Part shown: piece by piece, positions 7,350 through 16,504 of the stretch | Layout: each line of letters opens with the position of its first letter | Numbering within the stretch: the first letter of the stretch is position 1 | NCBI RefSeq assembly: GCF_900115715.1 | Contig: NZ_FOXM01000013.1 | Span: forward strand, 62,001 to 126,000 | From: Geopseudomonas sagittaria | GTDB lineage: Bacteria > Pseudomonadota > Gammaproteobacteria > Pseudomonadales > Pseudomonadaceae | DNA length: 64,000 bases | Direction of reading: 5' to 3' | Program-made: the position numbers and the translations under genes | The notes under the pieces: generated by a model | The model's input: only the letters and a program-made list of their open reading frames with translations | Told to the model about the DNA's origin: nothing | The model's database searches: none

Positions 7350-8252
7350 ATGATTGCCCTTCAGGCGATAGTGCCGATCTTCCTGCTGGTCGCCCTCGGC
7401 TACCTGCTGTCCTGGCGTGGCTGGCTCGCCGCCGAGGCGGTGGGCGGGCTGTCGACCATGACCTTCAAGCTGTTCATGCCGACCCTGCTGTTCACCGGCA
7501 TCGCCCGCGCCGATCTCGGCGAGGGCCTGGCGCCGGGCCTGCTGCTGGCCTACTTCGTGCCGGTGCTGGCGGTGTTCGTGCTGGTCAACCTGTGGGTCCA
7601 TCGCCAGCGCGGCAGCGCCAGTCCGCTGGGCCTGACCGCCAGCTACTCGAACAACGTGCTGATCGGCATCCCGCTGGTGACCACTCTGCTCGGTGCGGAC
7701 CAGCTGGTCTACCTGTTCGCCGTGCTGGTGTTCCACAGCCTGACGCTGTTTTCCCTGCAGTCGCTGTACGTCGCGCTGGGCCAGGGCGACGGCAGCCGGG
7801 TCGACCTGCGCGGCCTGCTGAAGAGCCTGTTCAACCCGGTGATCAACGGCCTGCTGCTCGGCGCGCTGGTCAACGGCCTCGACCTGCCGCTGCCGGCGGC
7901 GGTGTGGAAGGTGGCCGACTGGCTGGCCGCCGCCGCGCTGCCCTGCGCGCTGATGGTGCTGGGCATGGGGCTGAGCCGCTACCGCTTGCACCCGTCGACG
8001 GCGGTGTTCGCCCTCACCGCGATCAAGCTGCTGGCCTTTCCGGCGCTGGTCTGGTGGTGCAGCGGCCTGCTCGGCCTGAACGAGGCGGCGCGCGGTGTGC
8101 TGCTGCTGATGGCCGCCTGTCCGACCGGGGTCAACGTGCTGGCCTTCGCCACCACCCCCGAGGACAACCGCACCCTCGGCTCCGCGGTGTTCCTGTCCAC
8201 CGTGCTGGCGGTGGTCAGCCTGCCGTTGTGGATGCTGCTGGCCGGCCGCTGA
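7350..8252 (+). CDS. AEC-family (auxin efflux carrier-like) transporter
   Basis: The 300-residue inner-membrane protein starts MIALQAIVPIFLLVALGYLL and has about ten hydrophobic helices, as usual for the AEC/malonate-permease-like family. The internal NNVLIGIPL and the C-terminal ACPTGVNVLAFA segments are the two broken-helix motifs of this fold. Substrates of bacterial members include dicarboxylates and other organic anions; none can be assigned here. AAGGAG (7334-7339) lies 10 bases before the ATG, so the longer open frame upstream is not used. It is convergent with retS, with only 31 bases between the stops. Confidence 0.85.
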   Translation: MIALQAIVPIFLLVALGYLLSWRGWLAAEAVGGLSTMTFKLFMPTLLFTGIARADLGEGLAPGLLLAYFVPVLAVFVLVNLWVHRQRGSASPLGLTASYSNNVLIGIPLVTTLLGADQLVYLFAVLVFHSLTLFSLQSLYVALGQGDGSRVDLRGLLKSLFNPVINGLLLGALVNGLDLPLPAAVWKVADWLAAAALPCALMVLGMGLSRYRLHPSTAVFALTAIKLLAFPALVWWCSGLLGLNEAARGVLLLMAACPTGVNVLAFATTPEDNRTLGSAVFLSTVLAVVSLPLWMLLAGR

Positions 8253-8283
8253 GCGGCGGGACCTGCTGCGGGCGCTGAGCCGT

Positions 8284-10284
8284 TCAGGCCGAGGGGACGC
8301 GGCGCGCGCCCTGCTGCTCCTTGTGGGCGATCCAGTGCTCGACCAGCTCGCGCAGTTGCGACAGCTCCACCGGCTTGGCCACGTGGCCGTCCATGCCGGC
8401 CTCGAGGGCGCGCTGGCGGTGCTCGCCGAGGATGTGCGCGGTCAGCGCCACCACCGGGGTGCGCGGGCGCTGGCCGGCGGCCTCCCAGGCGCGCAGTTGC
8501 TCGGTGGCGGCGAAGCCGTCGAGCACCGGCATCTCGCAGTCCATCAGCACCAGGTCGTAGTGGCGGTTCTGCATGGCGCGCAGCGCATCGCGGCCGTTGC
8601 TGACCAGGTCGGGGACCAGATCGAGCTTGCCGAGCATGCCCTGGATCACCTTGGTCGAGATGCTGTTGTCCTCGGCGACCAGCACGCGGAAGTCGGCCGG
8701 CACCTGCAGCGCCGGCGCCTGGCGGTGACTGCCCGGAGCGGCGAGACCGCGCCGCTGGCGGCCGAGCTCCTCGGCGAGGGTGGCCTTGAGGGTGTAGCCG
8801 GCCACCGGCTTGGCGAGGATGCGGCTGATGCCGGCATTGCGTGCCACCAGCTTGCTCGGCGCCTGGCTCTGGCCGCCGAGCATCACCAGCAGCAGGTCGT
8901 GGTTGATGTAGGGGTCGGCCTTGATCCGCGCCGCCAGCTGCAGGCCGTTCATGCCCGGCATGTCGTAGTCGAGCAGCACCGCATCGAAGTATTCGCGCAG
9001 GTTGGCCTTGGTGCGCAGCAGCGCCAGCGCCTCGGTGCCGGAAGCGGCGCTGCTGGCCTGCAGGCCCCAGCTGCTGCACTGCTGGAGCAGCACCTTGCGG
9101 CAGGTCTCGTTGTCGTCGACCACCAGCACCCGCGCCTCGCGCAGCTGCAGGTCGGGGTCGAGGGCCACCTGGTTGAGGCTGGCCGGGTCCAGCGGCAGGC
9201 TGAGCCACAGCGTCGAGCCCTGCTGGTTGCCGCTCTCGATGCCGAACTCGCCGTGCATCAGGTCGACCAGCTGGCGGCTGATGGTCAGGCCGAGGTAGCC
9301 CTCGGAGTGGTTCTCGTCGAGATAGTCGCGGCTGTGCAGCTGGCGGCTGAGCAGCATGTCGCGCTCCACGGCGCTCAACGGCCGGCCGCTGTCCTGCACG
9401 GCGATGCGCAGGCGCGGCGGCGTGTTGTCGCGCTCCAGGGCGGCGACCAGCAGCACCTCGCCCTCGTCGGTCTGCCTGAAGGCGTGGTCCAGCAGGTTGA
9501 GCAGGGTCTGGCGCAGGCGGCCCGGGTCGCCGCTGATGGTGCGCGGCACCTGCGGCTGGATGAAGCCGATCAGCTCGACGCCCAGCTGTTCGGCGCGGGC
9601 GCGGAAGATGTCGAGACTCTCCTCGATCAGCGCGTGCAGGTCGAACTGCACGTCGTCCAGTTCGATCTCCCCGGACTCCAGGGCGGAGAGGTCGAGGATT
9701 TCGTTGATCAGCAGCAGCAGTTCGTTGCCCGAGCTGTGGATGGTCTGCACGTAGTCGCGCTGCTTGGCCGACAGCGGGGTGCCGAGCAGCAGCTCGCTCA
9801 TGCCTAGCACGCCGTTCATCGGGGTGCGGATCTCGTGACTGATGCGCGCGAGGAACTTGGCCTTGCCGGCCTGTTCGGCGCGGCTGGTAGCCTCGGCGCG
9901 GCTGGCGCTGAGGTGGGCATGGGCGCGCTCGCGCTGGGCGCTCCTGAGCACCAGGCTGTAGAGGAACAGGCCGATCAGGGCGGTGGTCAGCAGCGCGGCA
10001 TTGACCTGCGCCGGCAGCTCCGGCCAGACCCCGCTGAGGCCGAGCAGCGGCGGCAGGGCGCACAGCCCGGCCTGCACCAGGTTCTGGCGGTCGCCGCCGT
10101 AGCTCAGGCGCATCAGGTGGTAGACCAGCAGCATCAGCAGCACGCCGAACTGCATGCCGAGCAGCAACCGGCTGTCGAGCGCCGCCAGGCCGGAGGCGTG
10201 ATCCAGCTGGCTCAGCAGGGCGAGGGGCAGCGCCAACAGCGCGCTGGCGAGCAGGGTCATGGCAATCCGGAGCCGGCGCACCAT
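8284..10284 (-). CDS. retS: RetS-like hybrid sensor with truncated sensory region
   Basis: The kinase and receiver parts strongly resemble Pseudomonas RetS, the hybrid that blocks GacS and so controls the motile-to-sessile switch. Position beside purD also fits. The 666-residue protein has about four N-terminal hydrophobic segments (8-26, 40-58, 70-86, 95-112), a HisKA-like box with His150 (ARISHEIRTPMNG), a degenerate ATPase domain (N-box Asn replaced by His267; DSGRP in place of the DTGxG box), and two receivers with Asp439 and Asp582. P. aeruginosa RetS has about 940 residues; the periplasmic 7TMR-DISMED2 domain and several helices are absent here. A TATAAT box 31 bases upstream of the ATG supports this as the true start. 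Confidence 0.85.
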   Translation of the reverse strand: MVRRLRIAMTLLASALLALPLALLSQLDHASGLAALDSRLLLGMQFGVLLMLLVYHLMRLSYGGDRQNLVQAGLCALPPLLGLSGVWPELPAQVNAALLTTALIGLFLYSLVLRSAQRERAHAHLSASRAEATSRAEQAGKAKFLARISHEIRTPMNGVLGMSELLLGTPLSAKQRDYVQTIHSSGNELLLLINEILDLSALESGEIELDDVQFDLHALIEESLDIFRARAEQLGVELIGFIQPQVPRTISGDPGRLRQTLLNLLDHAFRQTDEGEVLLVAALERDNTPPRLRIAVQDSGRPLSAVERDMLLSRQLHSRDYLDENHSEGYLGLTISRQLVDLMHGEFGIESGNQQGSTLWLSLPLDPASLNQVALDPDLQLREARVLVVDDNETCRKVLLQQCSSWGLQASSAASGTEALALLRTKANLREYFDAVLLDYDMPGMNGLQLAARIKADPYINHDLLLVMLGGQSQAPSKLVARNAGISRILAKPVAGYTLKATLAEELGRQRRGLAAPGSHRQAPALQVPADFRVLVAEDNSISTKVIQGMLGKLDLVPDLVSNGRDALRAMQNRHYDLVLMDCEMPVLDGFAATEQLRAWEAAGQRPRTPVVALTAHILGEHRQRALEAGMDGHVAKPVELSQLRELVEHWIAHKEQQGARRVPSA

Positions 10285-10314
10285 CGAGCATCCATTCTGG
10301 CTGAAAGTCGGCGA

Positions 10315-10320
10315 ATTATA
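10315..10320 (-). promoter_or_regulatory. -10 box (TATAAT) of retS
   Basis: A consensus TATAAT reads on the minus strand about 30 bases before the retS ATG. Transcription would begin near 10308, leaving a leader of roughly 24 bases, too short to hold a longer N-terminus. The -35 region is C-rich and weak, so an activator may be needed. Confidence 0.55.
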
Positions 10321-10410
10321 GAGAACAGCGCGGGGGGAGGGGGGAATTCTGGACAGAAAACAGACAATCCGTAGCGCTTGGCCGGCGGGCGCCGCTGCCG
10401 GCGCGGCCGG

Positions 10411-10445
10411 GCCGCCTGACGCGCCGTTGTGGCGCGTCAGGCGGC
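10411..10445 (-). terminator. Strong stem-loop after purD
   Basis: Perfect 15-base arms (GCCGCCTGACGCGCC and its complement) flank a GTTGT loop, beginning 7 bases past the purD stop. No T-run follows on either strand, so it is either a factor-assisted terminator or an RNA 3'-end stabiliser. Confidence 0.65.
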
Positions 10446-10452
10446 GAGGGCA

Positions 10453-11745
10453 TCAGCCTTCGCCGCGCTCGCGGGCGATGGCGCGGTAGCCGATGTCGTG
10501 GCGGTAGAACATGCCGTTCCAGCGGATCTTCTCGGCCAGGCGATAGGCCTGCTGCTGGGCGTCGGAGACGCTGGCGCCGATGGCGGTGGCGCACAGCACG
10601 CGGCCGCCGGCGGTGACCACCTGGCCCTGGGCGTTCAGCGCGGTGCCGGCGTGGAACACCTTGCCGTCCAGCTGCGCGGCCGCGTCGAGGCCCTCGATGA
10701 CGTCACCCTTGGCGTAGTCGCCCGGGTAGCCGCCGGCAGCCAGCACCACGCCGACGGTCGGCCGCGGGTCCCAGGTCGCCTCGACCTTGTCCAGCGCCTT
10801 GGCCAGCGCGGCCTCGACCAGCAGCACCAGCGAGGACTCCAGGCGCACCATGATCGGCTGGGTTTCCGGGTCGCCGAAGCGGCAGTTGAACTCGATGACC
10901 TTGGCCTTGCCGGCCTTGTCGATCATCAGCCCGGCGTACAGGAAGCCGGTGTAGACGTTGCCTTCGGCGGCCATGCCGCGCACGGTCGGGTAGATGATCT
11001 CGTCCATCACCCGCTGGTGCACCTCGGCGGTGACCACCGGGGCCGGCGAGTAGGCGCCCATGCCGCCGGTGTTCGGGCCGCTGTCGCCGTCGCCGACGCG
11101 CTTGTGGTCCTGGCTGGTGGCCATCGGCAGCACGTGCTCGCCGTCGACCATGACGATGAAGCTGGCTTCCTCGCCGTCGAGGAATTCCTCGATGACCACG
11201 CGCGCGCCGGCGTCGCCGAAGGCGTTGCCGGACAGCATGTCGCGTACCGCTTCCTCGGCCTCGGCCAGGGTCATGGCGACGATCACGCCCTTGCCGGCGG
11301 CCAGGCCGTCGGCCTTGACCACGATCGGCGCGCCCTTCTCGCGCAGGTAGGCCAGCGCCGGCTCGACCTCGGTGAAGTTCTGGTAGTCGGCGGTGGGGAT
11401 GTTCTGCCGGGCCAGGAAGTCCTTGGTGAAGGCCTTGGAGCCTTCCAGCTGGGCGGCGGCGGCGGTCGGACCGAAGATGTCCAGGCCGCGCGAACGGAAC
11501 AGGTCGACCACGCCCTTTACCAGCGGTGCTTCCGGGCCGACGATGGTCAGCTGCACGTTGGCGGCGGCGAAGTCGGCCAGCTGCTCGATGGCCAGCACGT
11601 CGATGGCGACGTTCTCGCACTTGGCCTCGGTGGCGGTGCCGGCGTTGCCCGGGGCGACGAAGACCTTCTCGACGCGCTTGTCCTGCGCCACTTTCCAGGC
11701 CAGGGCGTGCTCGCGGCCGCCGCTGCCGATGATCAGTACGTTCAT
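10453..11745 (-). CDS. purD: Phosphoribosylamine-glycine ligase
   Basis: PurD makes GAR from phosphoribosylamine, glycine and ATP, the second step of de novo purine synthesis. The 430-residue length is standard. The N-terminal MNVLIIGSGGREHALAWK, the ATP-grasp segment IVVKADGLAAGKGV, the metal-binding FNCRFGDPETQ and the NTGGMGAYSPAP loop are all present. It follows purH on the same strand, separated by a composite repeat, and ends in a strong stem-loop before retS. It is almost certainly cotranscribed with purH. Confidence 0.98.
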   Translation of the reverse strand: MNVLIIGSGGREHALAWKVAQDKRVEKVFVAPGNAGTATEAKCENVAIDVLAIEQLADFAAANVQLTIVGPEAPLVKGVVDLFRSRGLDIFGPTAAAAQLEGSKAFTKDFLARQNIPTADYQNFTEVEPALAYLREKGAPIVVKADGLAAGKGVIVAMTLAEAEEAVRDMLSGNAFGDAGARVVIEEFLDGEEASFIVMVDGEHVLPMATSQDHKRVGDGDSGPNTGGMGAYSPAPVVTAEVHQRVMDEIIYPTVRGMAAEGNVYTGFLYAGLMIDKAGKAKVIEFNCRFGDPETQPIMVRLESSLVLLVEAALAKALDKVEATWDPRPTVGVVLAAGGYPGDYAKGDVIEGLDAAAQLDGKVFHAGTALNAQGQVVTAGGRVLCATAIGASVSDAQQQAYRLAEKIRWNGMFYRHDIGYRAIARERGEG

Positions 11746-11766
11746 GTTTCAAGCCTCATGTTGATC

Positions 11767-11865
11767 GTTCCCACGCTCTGCGTGGGAACGGCGCTGTGGA
11801 CGCTTGGCGTCCGCGGCATGGGACGCCGAGCGTCCCGGGCTGCATCCCCACGCGGAGCGTGGGGA
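11767..11865. repeat. Composite REP-like element, copy 1 (purH-purD gap)
   Basis: Four small hairpins lie in the order A-B-B'-A': GTTCCCACGC/GCGTGGGAAC (11767-11789), GGACGC/GCGTCC (11798-11812), GGGACGC/GCGTCCC (11820-11836) and TCCCCACGC/GCGTGGGGA (11845-11865). A second copy with the same order lies at 40778-40915. Such short dispersed palindromes are typical of Pseudomonas REP-like intergenic repeats. It fills the 137-base gap between two genes of one operon. Confidence 0.85.
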
Positions 11866-11882
11866 CGATCGGCAATCGGATC

Positions 11883-13490
11883 TTAGTGACGGAAGTGGCG
11901 CATGCCGGTGAACACCATGGCAATGCCCGCCTCGTCGGCGGCGGCGATCACCTCGGCGTCGCGCATCGAACCGCCCGGCTGGATCACCGCGGTGATGCCG
12001 GCCTTGGCGGCGTTGTCGATGCCGTCGCGGAACGGGAAGAAGGCGTCGCTGGCCATCACCGCGCCCGGTACCGGCAGGCCGGCGTGTTCGGCCTTGATCG
12101 CGGCGATGCGCGCGGAGTTGACCCGGCTCATCTGGCCGGCGCCGACGCCGACGGTCTGGCGGTTCTTGGCGTAGACGATGGCGTTGGACTTGACGAACTT
12201 GGCCACCTTCCAGGCGAAGATCAGGTCGTGGATTTCCTGCTCGCTCGGCGCGCGCTGGGTGACCACCTTGAGGTCGGCCTCGGTGATCATGCCGATGTCG
12301 CGGCTCTGCACCAGCAGGCCGCCGTTGACGCGCTTGTAGTCCAGGCCGGCGATGCGCTCGGCCGGCCACTGGCCGCATTCCAGCAGGCGCACGTTGGCCT
12401 TGGCGGCGACCACTTCGCGGGCCTCGGCGGACACGCTCGGGGCGATGATCACCTCGACGAACTGGCGCTCGACGATGGCCTTGGCGGTCTCGCCGTCCAG
12501 CTCGCGGTTGAAGGCGATGATGCCGCCGAAGGCGGACTCGCTGTCGGTGGCGTAGGCGAGGTCGTAGGCCTTGCGGATGCCGCCCTCGTTCTCCGGGACC
12601 ACGGCGACGCCGCACGGGTTGGCGTGCTTGACGATCACGCAGGCCGGCTTGGTGAAGCTCTTCACGCACTCCAGCGCGGCGTCGGTGTCGGCCACGTTGT
12701 TGTAGGACAGTTCCTTGCCCTGCAGCTGCTTGGCGGTGGCGATGCTGGCCTCGGCCGGGTTGGCCTCGACGTAGAAGGCCGCGTTCTGGTGCGGGTTCTC
12801 GCCGTAGCGCATGTCCTGCGCCTTGATGAACTGGCTGTTGAAGGTGCGCGGAAACTCGCTGCGGCCTTCGGTGGACAGGGTCGCGGCGCTCTGGTCGACG
12901 GTGCCCAGGTAGTTGGCGATCATGCCGTCGTAGGCGGCGGTGTGCTCGAAGGCCTTGAGCGCCAGGTCGAAGCGCTGGGCGTAGGTCAGGCCGCCGCTCT
13001 TCAGGGATTCGACGATGCCGGCGTAGTCGCCGGCGTTGACCACGATGGCGACGTCCTTGTGGTTCTTGGCCGCCGAGCGAACCATGGTCGGGCCGCCGAT
13101 GTCGATGTTCTCGATGGCGTCCGGCAGGGTGCAGCCGGGCTTGGCCACGGTGGCGGCGAACGGGTAGAGGTTGACCGCGACCAGGTCGATCGGCTGGATG
13201 CCGTGCTCGGCCATCACCGCGCCGTCGAGGTCGCGACGGCCGAGGATGCCGCCGTGGATCTTCGGATGCAGGGTCTTCACCCGGCCGTCCATCATTTCCG
13301 GGAAGCCGGTGTAGTCGGCCACTTCGACGGCATTGACGCCGTTGTCACGCAGCAGCTTGAAGGTGCCGCCGGTGGAGAGGATCTCGACGCCGAGGGCGGC
13401 GAGTTCGCGGGCGAAGTCGACGACGCCGGTCTTGTCGGACACGCTGATCAGCGCGCGGCGGACGGGGAGGCGGGTGGTCTGGTCGGTCAT
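11883..13490 (-). CDS. purH: Bifunctional AICAR transformylase / IMP cyclohydrolase
   Basis: PurH formylates AICAR and closes the ring to IMP, the last two steps of purine synthesis. The 535-residue protein begins [20 protein letters not shown]; the ATG at 13490 is chosen over the one at 13502 because it matches the conserved Pseudomonas start. The N-terminal cyclohydrolase domain shows [18 protein letters not shown] and [16 protein letters not shown]. The transformylase domain shows [25 protein letters not shown] and the C-terminal [18 protein letters not shown] with FTGMRHFRH end. AICAR also comes from HisF, encoded further along the window. It follows fis, separated by a stem-loop. Confidence 0.98.
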   Translation of the reverse strand: MTDQTTRLPVRRALISVSDKTGVVDFARELAALGVEILSTGGTFKLLRDNGVNAVEVADYTGFPEMMDGRVKTLHPKIHGGILGRRDLDGAVMAEHGIQPIDLVAVNLYPFAATVAKPGCTLPDAIENIDIGGPTMVRSAAKNHKDVAIVVNAGDYAGIVESLKSGGLTYAQRFDLALKAFEHTAAYDGMIANYLGTVDQSAATLSTEGRSEFPRTFNSQFIKAQDMRYGENPHQNAAFYVEANPAEASIATAKQLQGKELSYNNVADTDAALECVKSFTKPACVIVKHANPCGVAVVPENEGGIRKAYDLAYATDSESAFGGIIAFNRELDGETAKAIVERQFVEVIIAPSVSAEAREVVAAKANVRLLECGQWPAERIAGLDYKRVNGGLLVQSRDIGMITEADLKVVTQRAPSEQEIHDLIFAWKVAKFVKSNAIVYAKNRQTVGVGAGQMSRVNSARIAAIKAEHAGLPVPGAVMASDAFFPFRDGIDNAAKAGITAVIQPGGSMRDAEVIAAADEAGIAMVFTGMRHFRH

Positions 13491-13523
13491 CTCGGATTCC
13501 ATCAGGACAGGATTGGACAGAAG

Positions 13524-13545
13524 AGGAGGCGGTCGGCCGCCTCCT
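13524..13545 (-). terminator. Stem-loop between fis and purH
   Basis: AGGAGGCGG and CCGCCTCCT form a 9-base perfect stem with a TCGG loop in the 70-base gap. The minus strand continues CTTCTGTCC, with a poor T-run. It may attenuate readthrough from dusB-fis into purH. Confidence 0.55.
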
Positions 13546-13560
13546 TTCGAGCGGATAGGG

Positions 13561-13881
13561 TCAGAGCAGGTCGTACTGCTTGAGCTTCTTGCGCAGGGTG
13601 CCGCGGTTCAGGCCGAGCAGTTCGGAGGCCTTGGTCTGGTTGCCCTTGACGTAGCGCATCACGGTCTCCAGCAGCGGCGCCTCGACCTCCGACAGCACCA
13701 GATTGTAGACGTCGGTCACCGGCTGGCCGTCGAGGTGGGCAAAGTAGTTGTGCAGGGCCTGCTCCACGCTGTCGCGCAGGGTCTGACGCTCCTCGCTGGG
13801 GGCGATGAGGTGCTGTTTCAGGTTGGCGTTGTCGCTCACGGCAGTCGTTCCACTCACTAAATTCTCGGTCAGGGTCGTCAT
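13561..13881 (-). CDS. fis: DNA-binding protein Fis
   Basis: This is the small nucleoid protein that bends DNA and activates stable-RNA promoters in fast growth. The 106-residue product has the dimerisation part ([16 protein letters not shown]) and the diagnostic C-terminal helix-turn-helix, [19 protein letters not shown] followed by [16 protein letters not shown]. Its ATG overlaps the dusB stop (ATGA), the classic dusB-fis operon. The N-terminal 25 residues are variable, as in other pseudomonads. The tandem tRNA-Phe promoter elsewhere in the window is the type of promoter Fis can stimulate. Confidence 0.97.
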   Translation of the reverse strand: MTTLTENLVSGTTAVSDNANLKQHLIAPSEERQTLRDSVEQALHNYFAHLDGQPVTDVYNLVLSEVEAPLLETVMRYVKGNQTKASELLGLNRGTLRKKLKQYDLL

Positions 13882-14876
13882 GCGGCCGTCCCTCTGCAGA
13901 TGTCCCTTTGCCTGGCGAAGAAGCCGCGCACCTGCTCGTGCTGGGCGTGCGGACAGTCCAGGCGATTGAAGTCGTTACGAAAATCCCTGGCACCGGGCAG
14001 AGTGGCCAGATACCAGCCGACGTGCTTGCGGGCGATGCGCACGCCCATCACCTCGCCGTAGAAGGCATGCAGCTCGGCCAGATGCTCGAGGAGGATGCGC
14101 TCGACCTCCTCGAGTGGCGGCCCGGCCAGCAGTTCGCCGGTCTGCAGGAAATGGTCGATCTCGCGGAAGATCCACGGCCGGCCCTGGGCGGCGCGGCCGA
14201 TCATCACCGCATCGGCGCCGGTGGCGTCGAGCACGGCGCGGGCCTTGTGCGGCGAGTCGATGTCGCCGTTGGCGAACAACGGCAGGCTGACCGCCTCGCG
14301 GATCGCGGCGATGGTGGCGTACTCGGCCTCGCCGGTGTACAGGTCGGCGCGGGTGCGGCCGTGCACCGACAGGGCGGCGATGCCGGCCTGCTCGGCGATC
14401 CGCGCGACGGTCACGCCGTTGCGGTTGTCGCGGTCCCAGCCGGTGCGGATCTTCAGGGTCACCGGCACGTCGACGGCAGCGACCACGGCATCGAGGATTT
14501 CGCCCACCAGTTTTTCGTCCTTCATCAGCGCCGAGCCGGCGGCCTTGTTGCACACCTTCTTGGCCGGACAACCCATGTTGATATCGATGATCTGCGCGCC
14601 CAGGTCGACGTTGCGGCGTGCCGCCTCGGCGAGCATCTGTGCATCGCCACCGGCGATCTGCACCGAGCGCGGCTCGGGATCGCCGGCGTGGAGCATGCGC
14701 AGGCGCGATTTGCGGCTGTGCCACAGGCTCACGTCGCTGGTGAGCATTTCGGCCACCACCAGGCCGGCGCCGAGACGGCGACACAGTTGGCGGAACGGAC
14801 GATCGGTGACGCCGGCCATGGGAGCCAGGATCACCCGATTGGGGAGCGTGTAAGGGCCGATGCGAACCACCGACAT
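13878..14876 (-). CDS. dusB: tRNA-dihydrouridine synthase B
   Basis: DusB is an FMN-dependent reductase that makes dihydrouridine in the tRNA D-loop. The 332-residue protein starts [27 protein letters not shown] at 14876; AGGGA lies upstream, so the ATG at 14900 is rejected. Conserved features include the catalytic cysteine in [21 protein letters not shown], the FMN-binding [16 protein letters not shown] and ANGDI, and [16 protein letters not shown]. It is the promoter-proximal gene of the dusB-fis pair, whose coding frames overlap by four bases. Confidence 0.97.
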   Translation of the reverse strand: MSVVRIGPYTLPNRVILAPMAGVTDRPFRQLCRRLGAGLVVAEMLTSDVSLWHSRKSRLRMLHAGDPEPRSVQIAGGDAQMLAEAARRNVDLGAQIIDINMGCPAKKVCNKAAGSALMKDEKLVGEILDAVVAAVDVPVTLKIRTGWDRDNRNGVTVARIAEQAGIAALSVHGRTRADLYTGEAEYATIAAIREAVSLPLFANGDIDSPHKARAVLDATGADAVMIGRAAQGRPWIFREIDHFLQTGELLAGPPLEEVERILLEHLAELHAFYGEVMGVRIARKHVGWYLATLPGARDFRNDFNRLDCPHAQHEQVRGFFARQRDICRGTAA

Positions 14877-14992
14877 GGGGTATCCCTGCCGCAGGGGCAA
14901 ATCAGCTGCTGGAAAAGGGTGGCGATGATACCCGCTCCGCAGGTGCGGTTAAAGACTGTTCTGAGTATTTTTTGAACAGCGCCCGCTGCATC

Positions 14993-16429
14993 TCAGTCCG
15001 GCGAGTGGAAGCCCAGGCTGTAGTTCACCGCGCGGGTGCCGGGGTCGACGATCTCCAGGGAGATGTGGATCGGCGTCTGCGGCGGCATGTCGGTGCGCCC
15101 GGCCAGCTCGCCGGCGAGGTACTCGCCGGGCTTGAAGCTGCGCCTGGCCAGCGGCTGGCCGTTGATGTCCTCGAAGCGCAGTTCGAGCAGCGGGAACGGC
15201 TGGCTGAAGGTGGCGCGGTTGTAGATGATCGCGTCCACGGTCAGTGCGCCGGGATGGGTCGGGTGGTTGCGCACGGTCAGGTTGCTGCTCTTCACCAGGC
15301 TGACGTCGACCCGCGGCGGCAACTCGCAGCCGAGCAGCGGGCAGACCTTGTCGAACCAGGGGCGCAGACGGTCGTCGCGGGCCAGCTCGTCGAAGTGGTA
15401 GTAGACGTACTGGCCGGCCAGGCCGCCGAGGGCCAGCAGGATCAGCAGCAGCCAGAGCAGGCGGCGGGCCCAGCCCGGTCCCTGCTGCGGCTGCCAGTCG
15501 AGCTGCAGCGGTTCGTCGCTGAGGCTGAGCAGGCCTTCGTCGCGCAGGCGCGGTTCGCTGCGCCGCGTGCTGCCGGCGGCGGCTGCCGCCGCCAGGCTGG
15601 CGGCCGCGGCGCTGACGGTGATCGGCTCGTCGCGCTCGGCGCTGAGGCCGCCGTCGAGGTGTCGCGCGGCTTCCTCGGCGTCATCGGCGAATTCGGCCAG
15701 GTCCTGGTCGCCGTTGTCCAGCTCCAGCGGCAGCTCGTCGCTGAGGCTCGGCTCCGCACGCAGGCTGCTCGGCGCGCTCGGCGGGACCTTGGCTGCCGGC
15801 TGGTCGTTGAGCAGGGCTTCGACCCAGCTTTCGTCGTGGGGATCGCGCCGGTTGTCCGCTGCCGCGCCGAAGGAGCCGAGCAGTGGATTCTCCGGCGGCT
15901 GGTAGTCGCGGAACTCGCTGCTCAGCTCGAAGCTGTCCTCGTCGAGCTTGTCGAACTCCTCGTCGAGATCGAGATCGTCGAGGTCGAGATCGTCGTGGAT
16001 CCACAGGGTGTCGTCGACTGGTGCCGGTGCCGGTGCCGGTGCCGCAGGCGCTGCGGCTGGGCTGACGTCGTCCGCCGGCAGGGGCGGTGCGGGCTGGTAG
16101 CCAGCCGGCTCGGCGTAGGTGCCGGCATCCTGGTCGAGGGCGCTGCTGGCCAGGGCGCCCGCCGCGCCGCCAGCCAGGGCGCCGCCCACGGCCGCGCGCA
16201 CGTCGCTCGCCGCGACCGCGTTCTGCACCATGCTGTGCGGCGCGCGCGCTGTGCTGTCCGGCACTGCTGCCGGGCTGGCCGCCCGTTCGCCGGCCAGCTG
16301 CTCGGCGGCGTTGAACACCTGCAGGCAGGCGCCGCAGCGCACGGCGCCACGAGCCATGCCCAGCTGCGCGCGGGTGACGCGGAAGCGGGTCTGGCAGTGC
16401 GGACATTGGGTGACGAACGACTCGGTCAT
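14993..16429 (-). CDS. DUF3426 zinc-ribbon membrane protein
   Basis: This 478-residue protein is found upstream of dusB in many pseudomonads; its function is unknown. It begins with an MJ0042-type zinc ribbon (CPHC near residue 9 and CGAC near residue 33), then a long acidic, Ala-rich low-complexity region rich in LDLDD repeats (about 100-330). One membrane helix follows (RLLWLLLILLALGGLAGQYVYY, about 335-360), with a C-terminal extracytoplasmic DUF3426 domain that resembles a beta-sandwich. The topology suggests a cytoplasmic zinc finger tethered to the inner membrane. It lies between prmA and dusB on the same strand. The gap of 116 bases before dusB shows no clear structure. Confidence 0.8.
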   Translation of the reverse strand: MTESFVTQCPHCQTRFRVTRAQLGMARGAVRCGACLQVFNAAEQLAGERAASPAAVPDSTARAPHSMVQNAVAASDVRAAVGGALAGGAAGALASSALDQDAGTYAEPAGYQPAPPLPADDVSPAAAPAAPAPAPAPVDDTLWIHDDLDLDDLDLDEEFDKLDEDSFELSSEFRDYQPPENPLLGSFGAAADNRRDPHDESWVEALLNDQPAAKVPPSAPSSLRAEPSLSDELPLELDNGDQDLAEFADDAEEAARHLDGGLSAERDEPITVSAAAASLAAAAAAGSTRRSEPRLRDEGLLSLSDEPLQLDWQPQQGPGWARRLLWLLLILLALGGLAGQYVYYHFDELARDDRLRPWFDKVCPLLGCELPPRVDVSLVKSSNLTVRNHPTHPGALTVDAIIYNRATFSQPFPLLELRFEDINGQPLARRSFKPGEYLAGELAGRTDMPPQTPIHISLEIVDPGTRAVNYSLGFHSPD

Positions 16430-16504
16430 GCTGCGGCAATCCGGAACAGGTCAGATGCTCATTCTAGCGCAGCCGGAGCGCCCCGGCTGCGCCTCGCGCG
16501 GGGG

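Noticed and set aside
10411..10445. Hairpin after purD as a CRISPR repeat or attachment site
   Set aside because: It occurs once, with no second copy and no integrase or cas gene.
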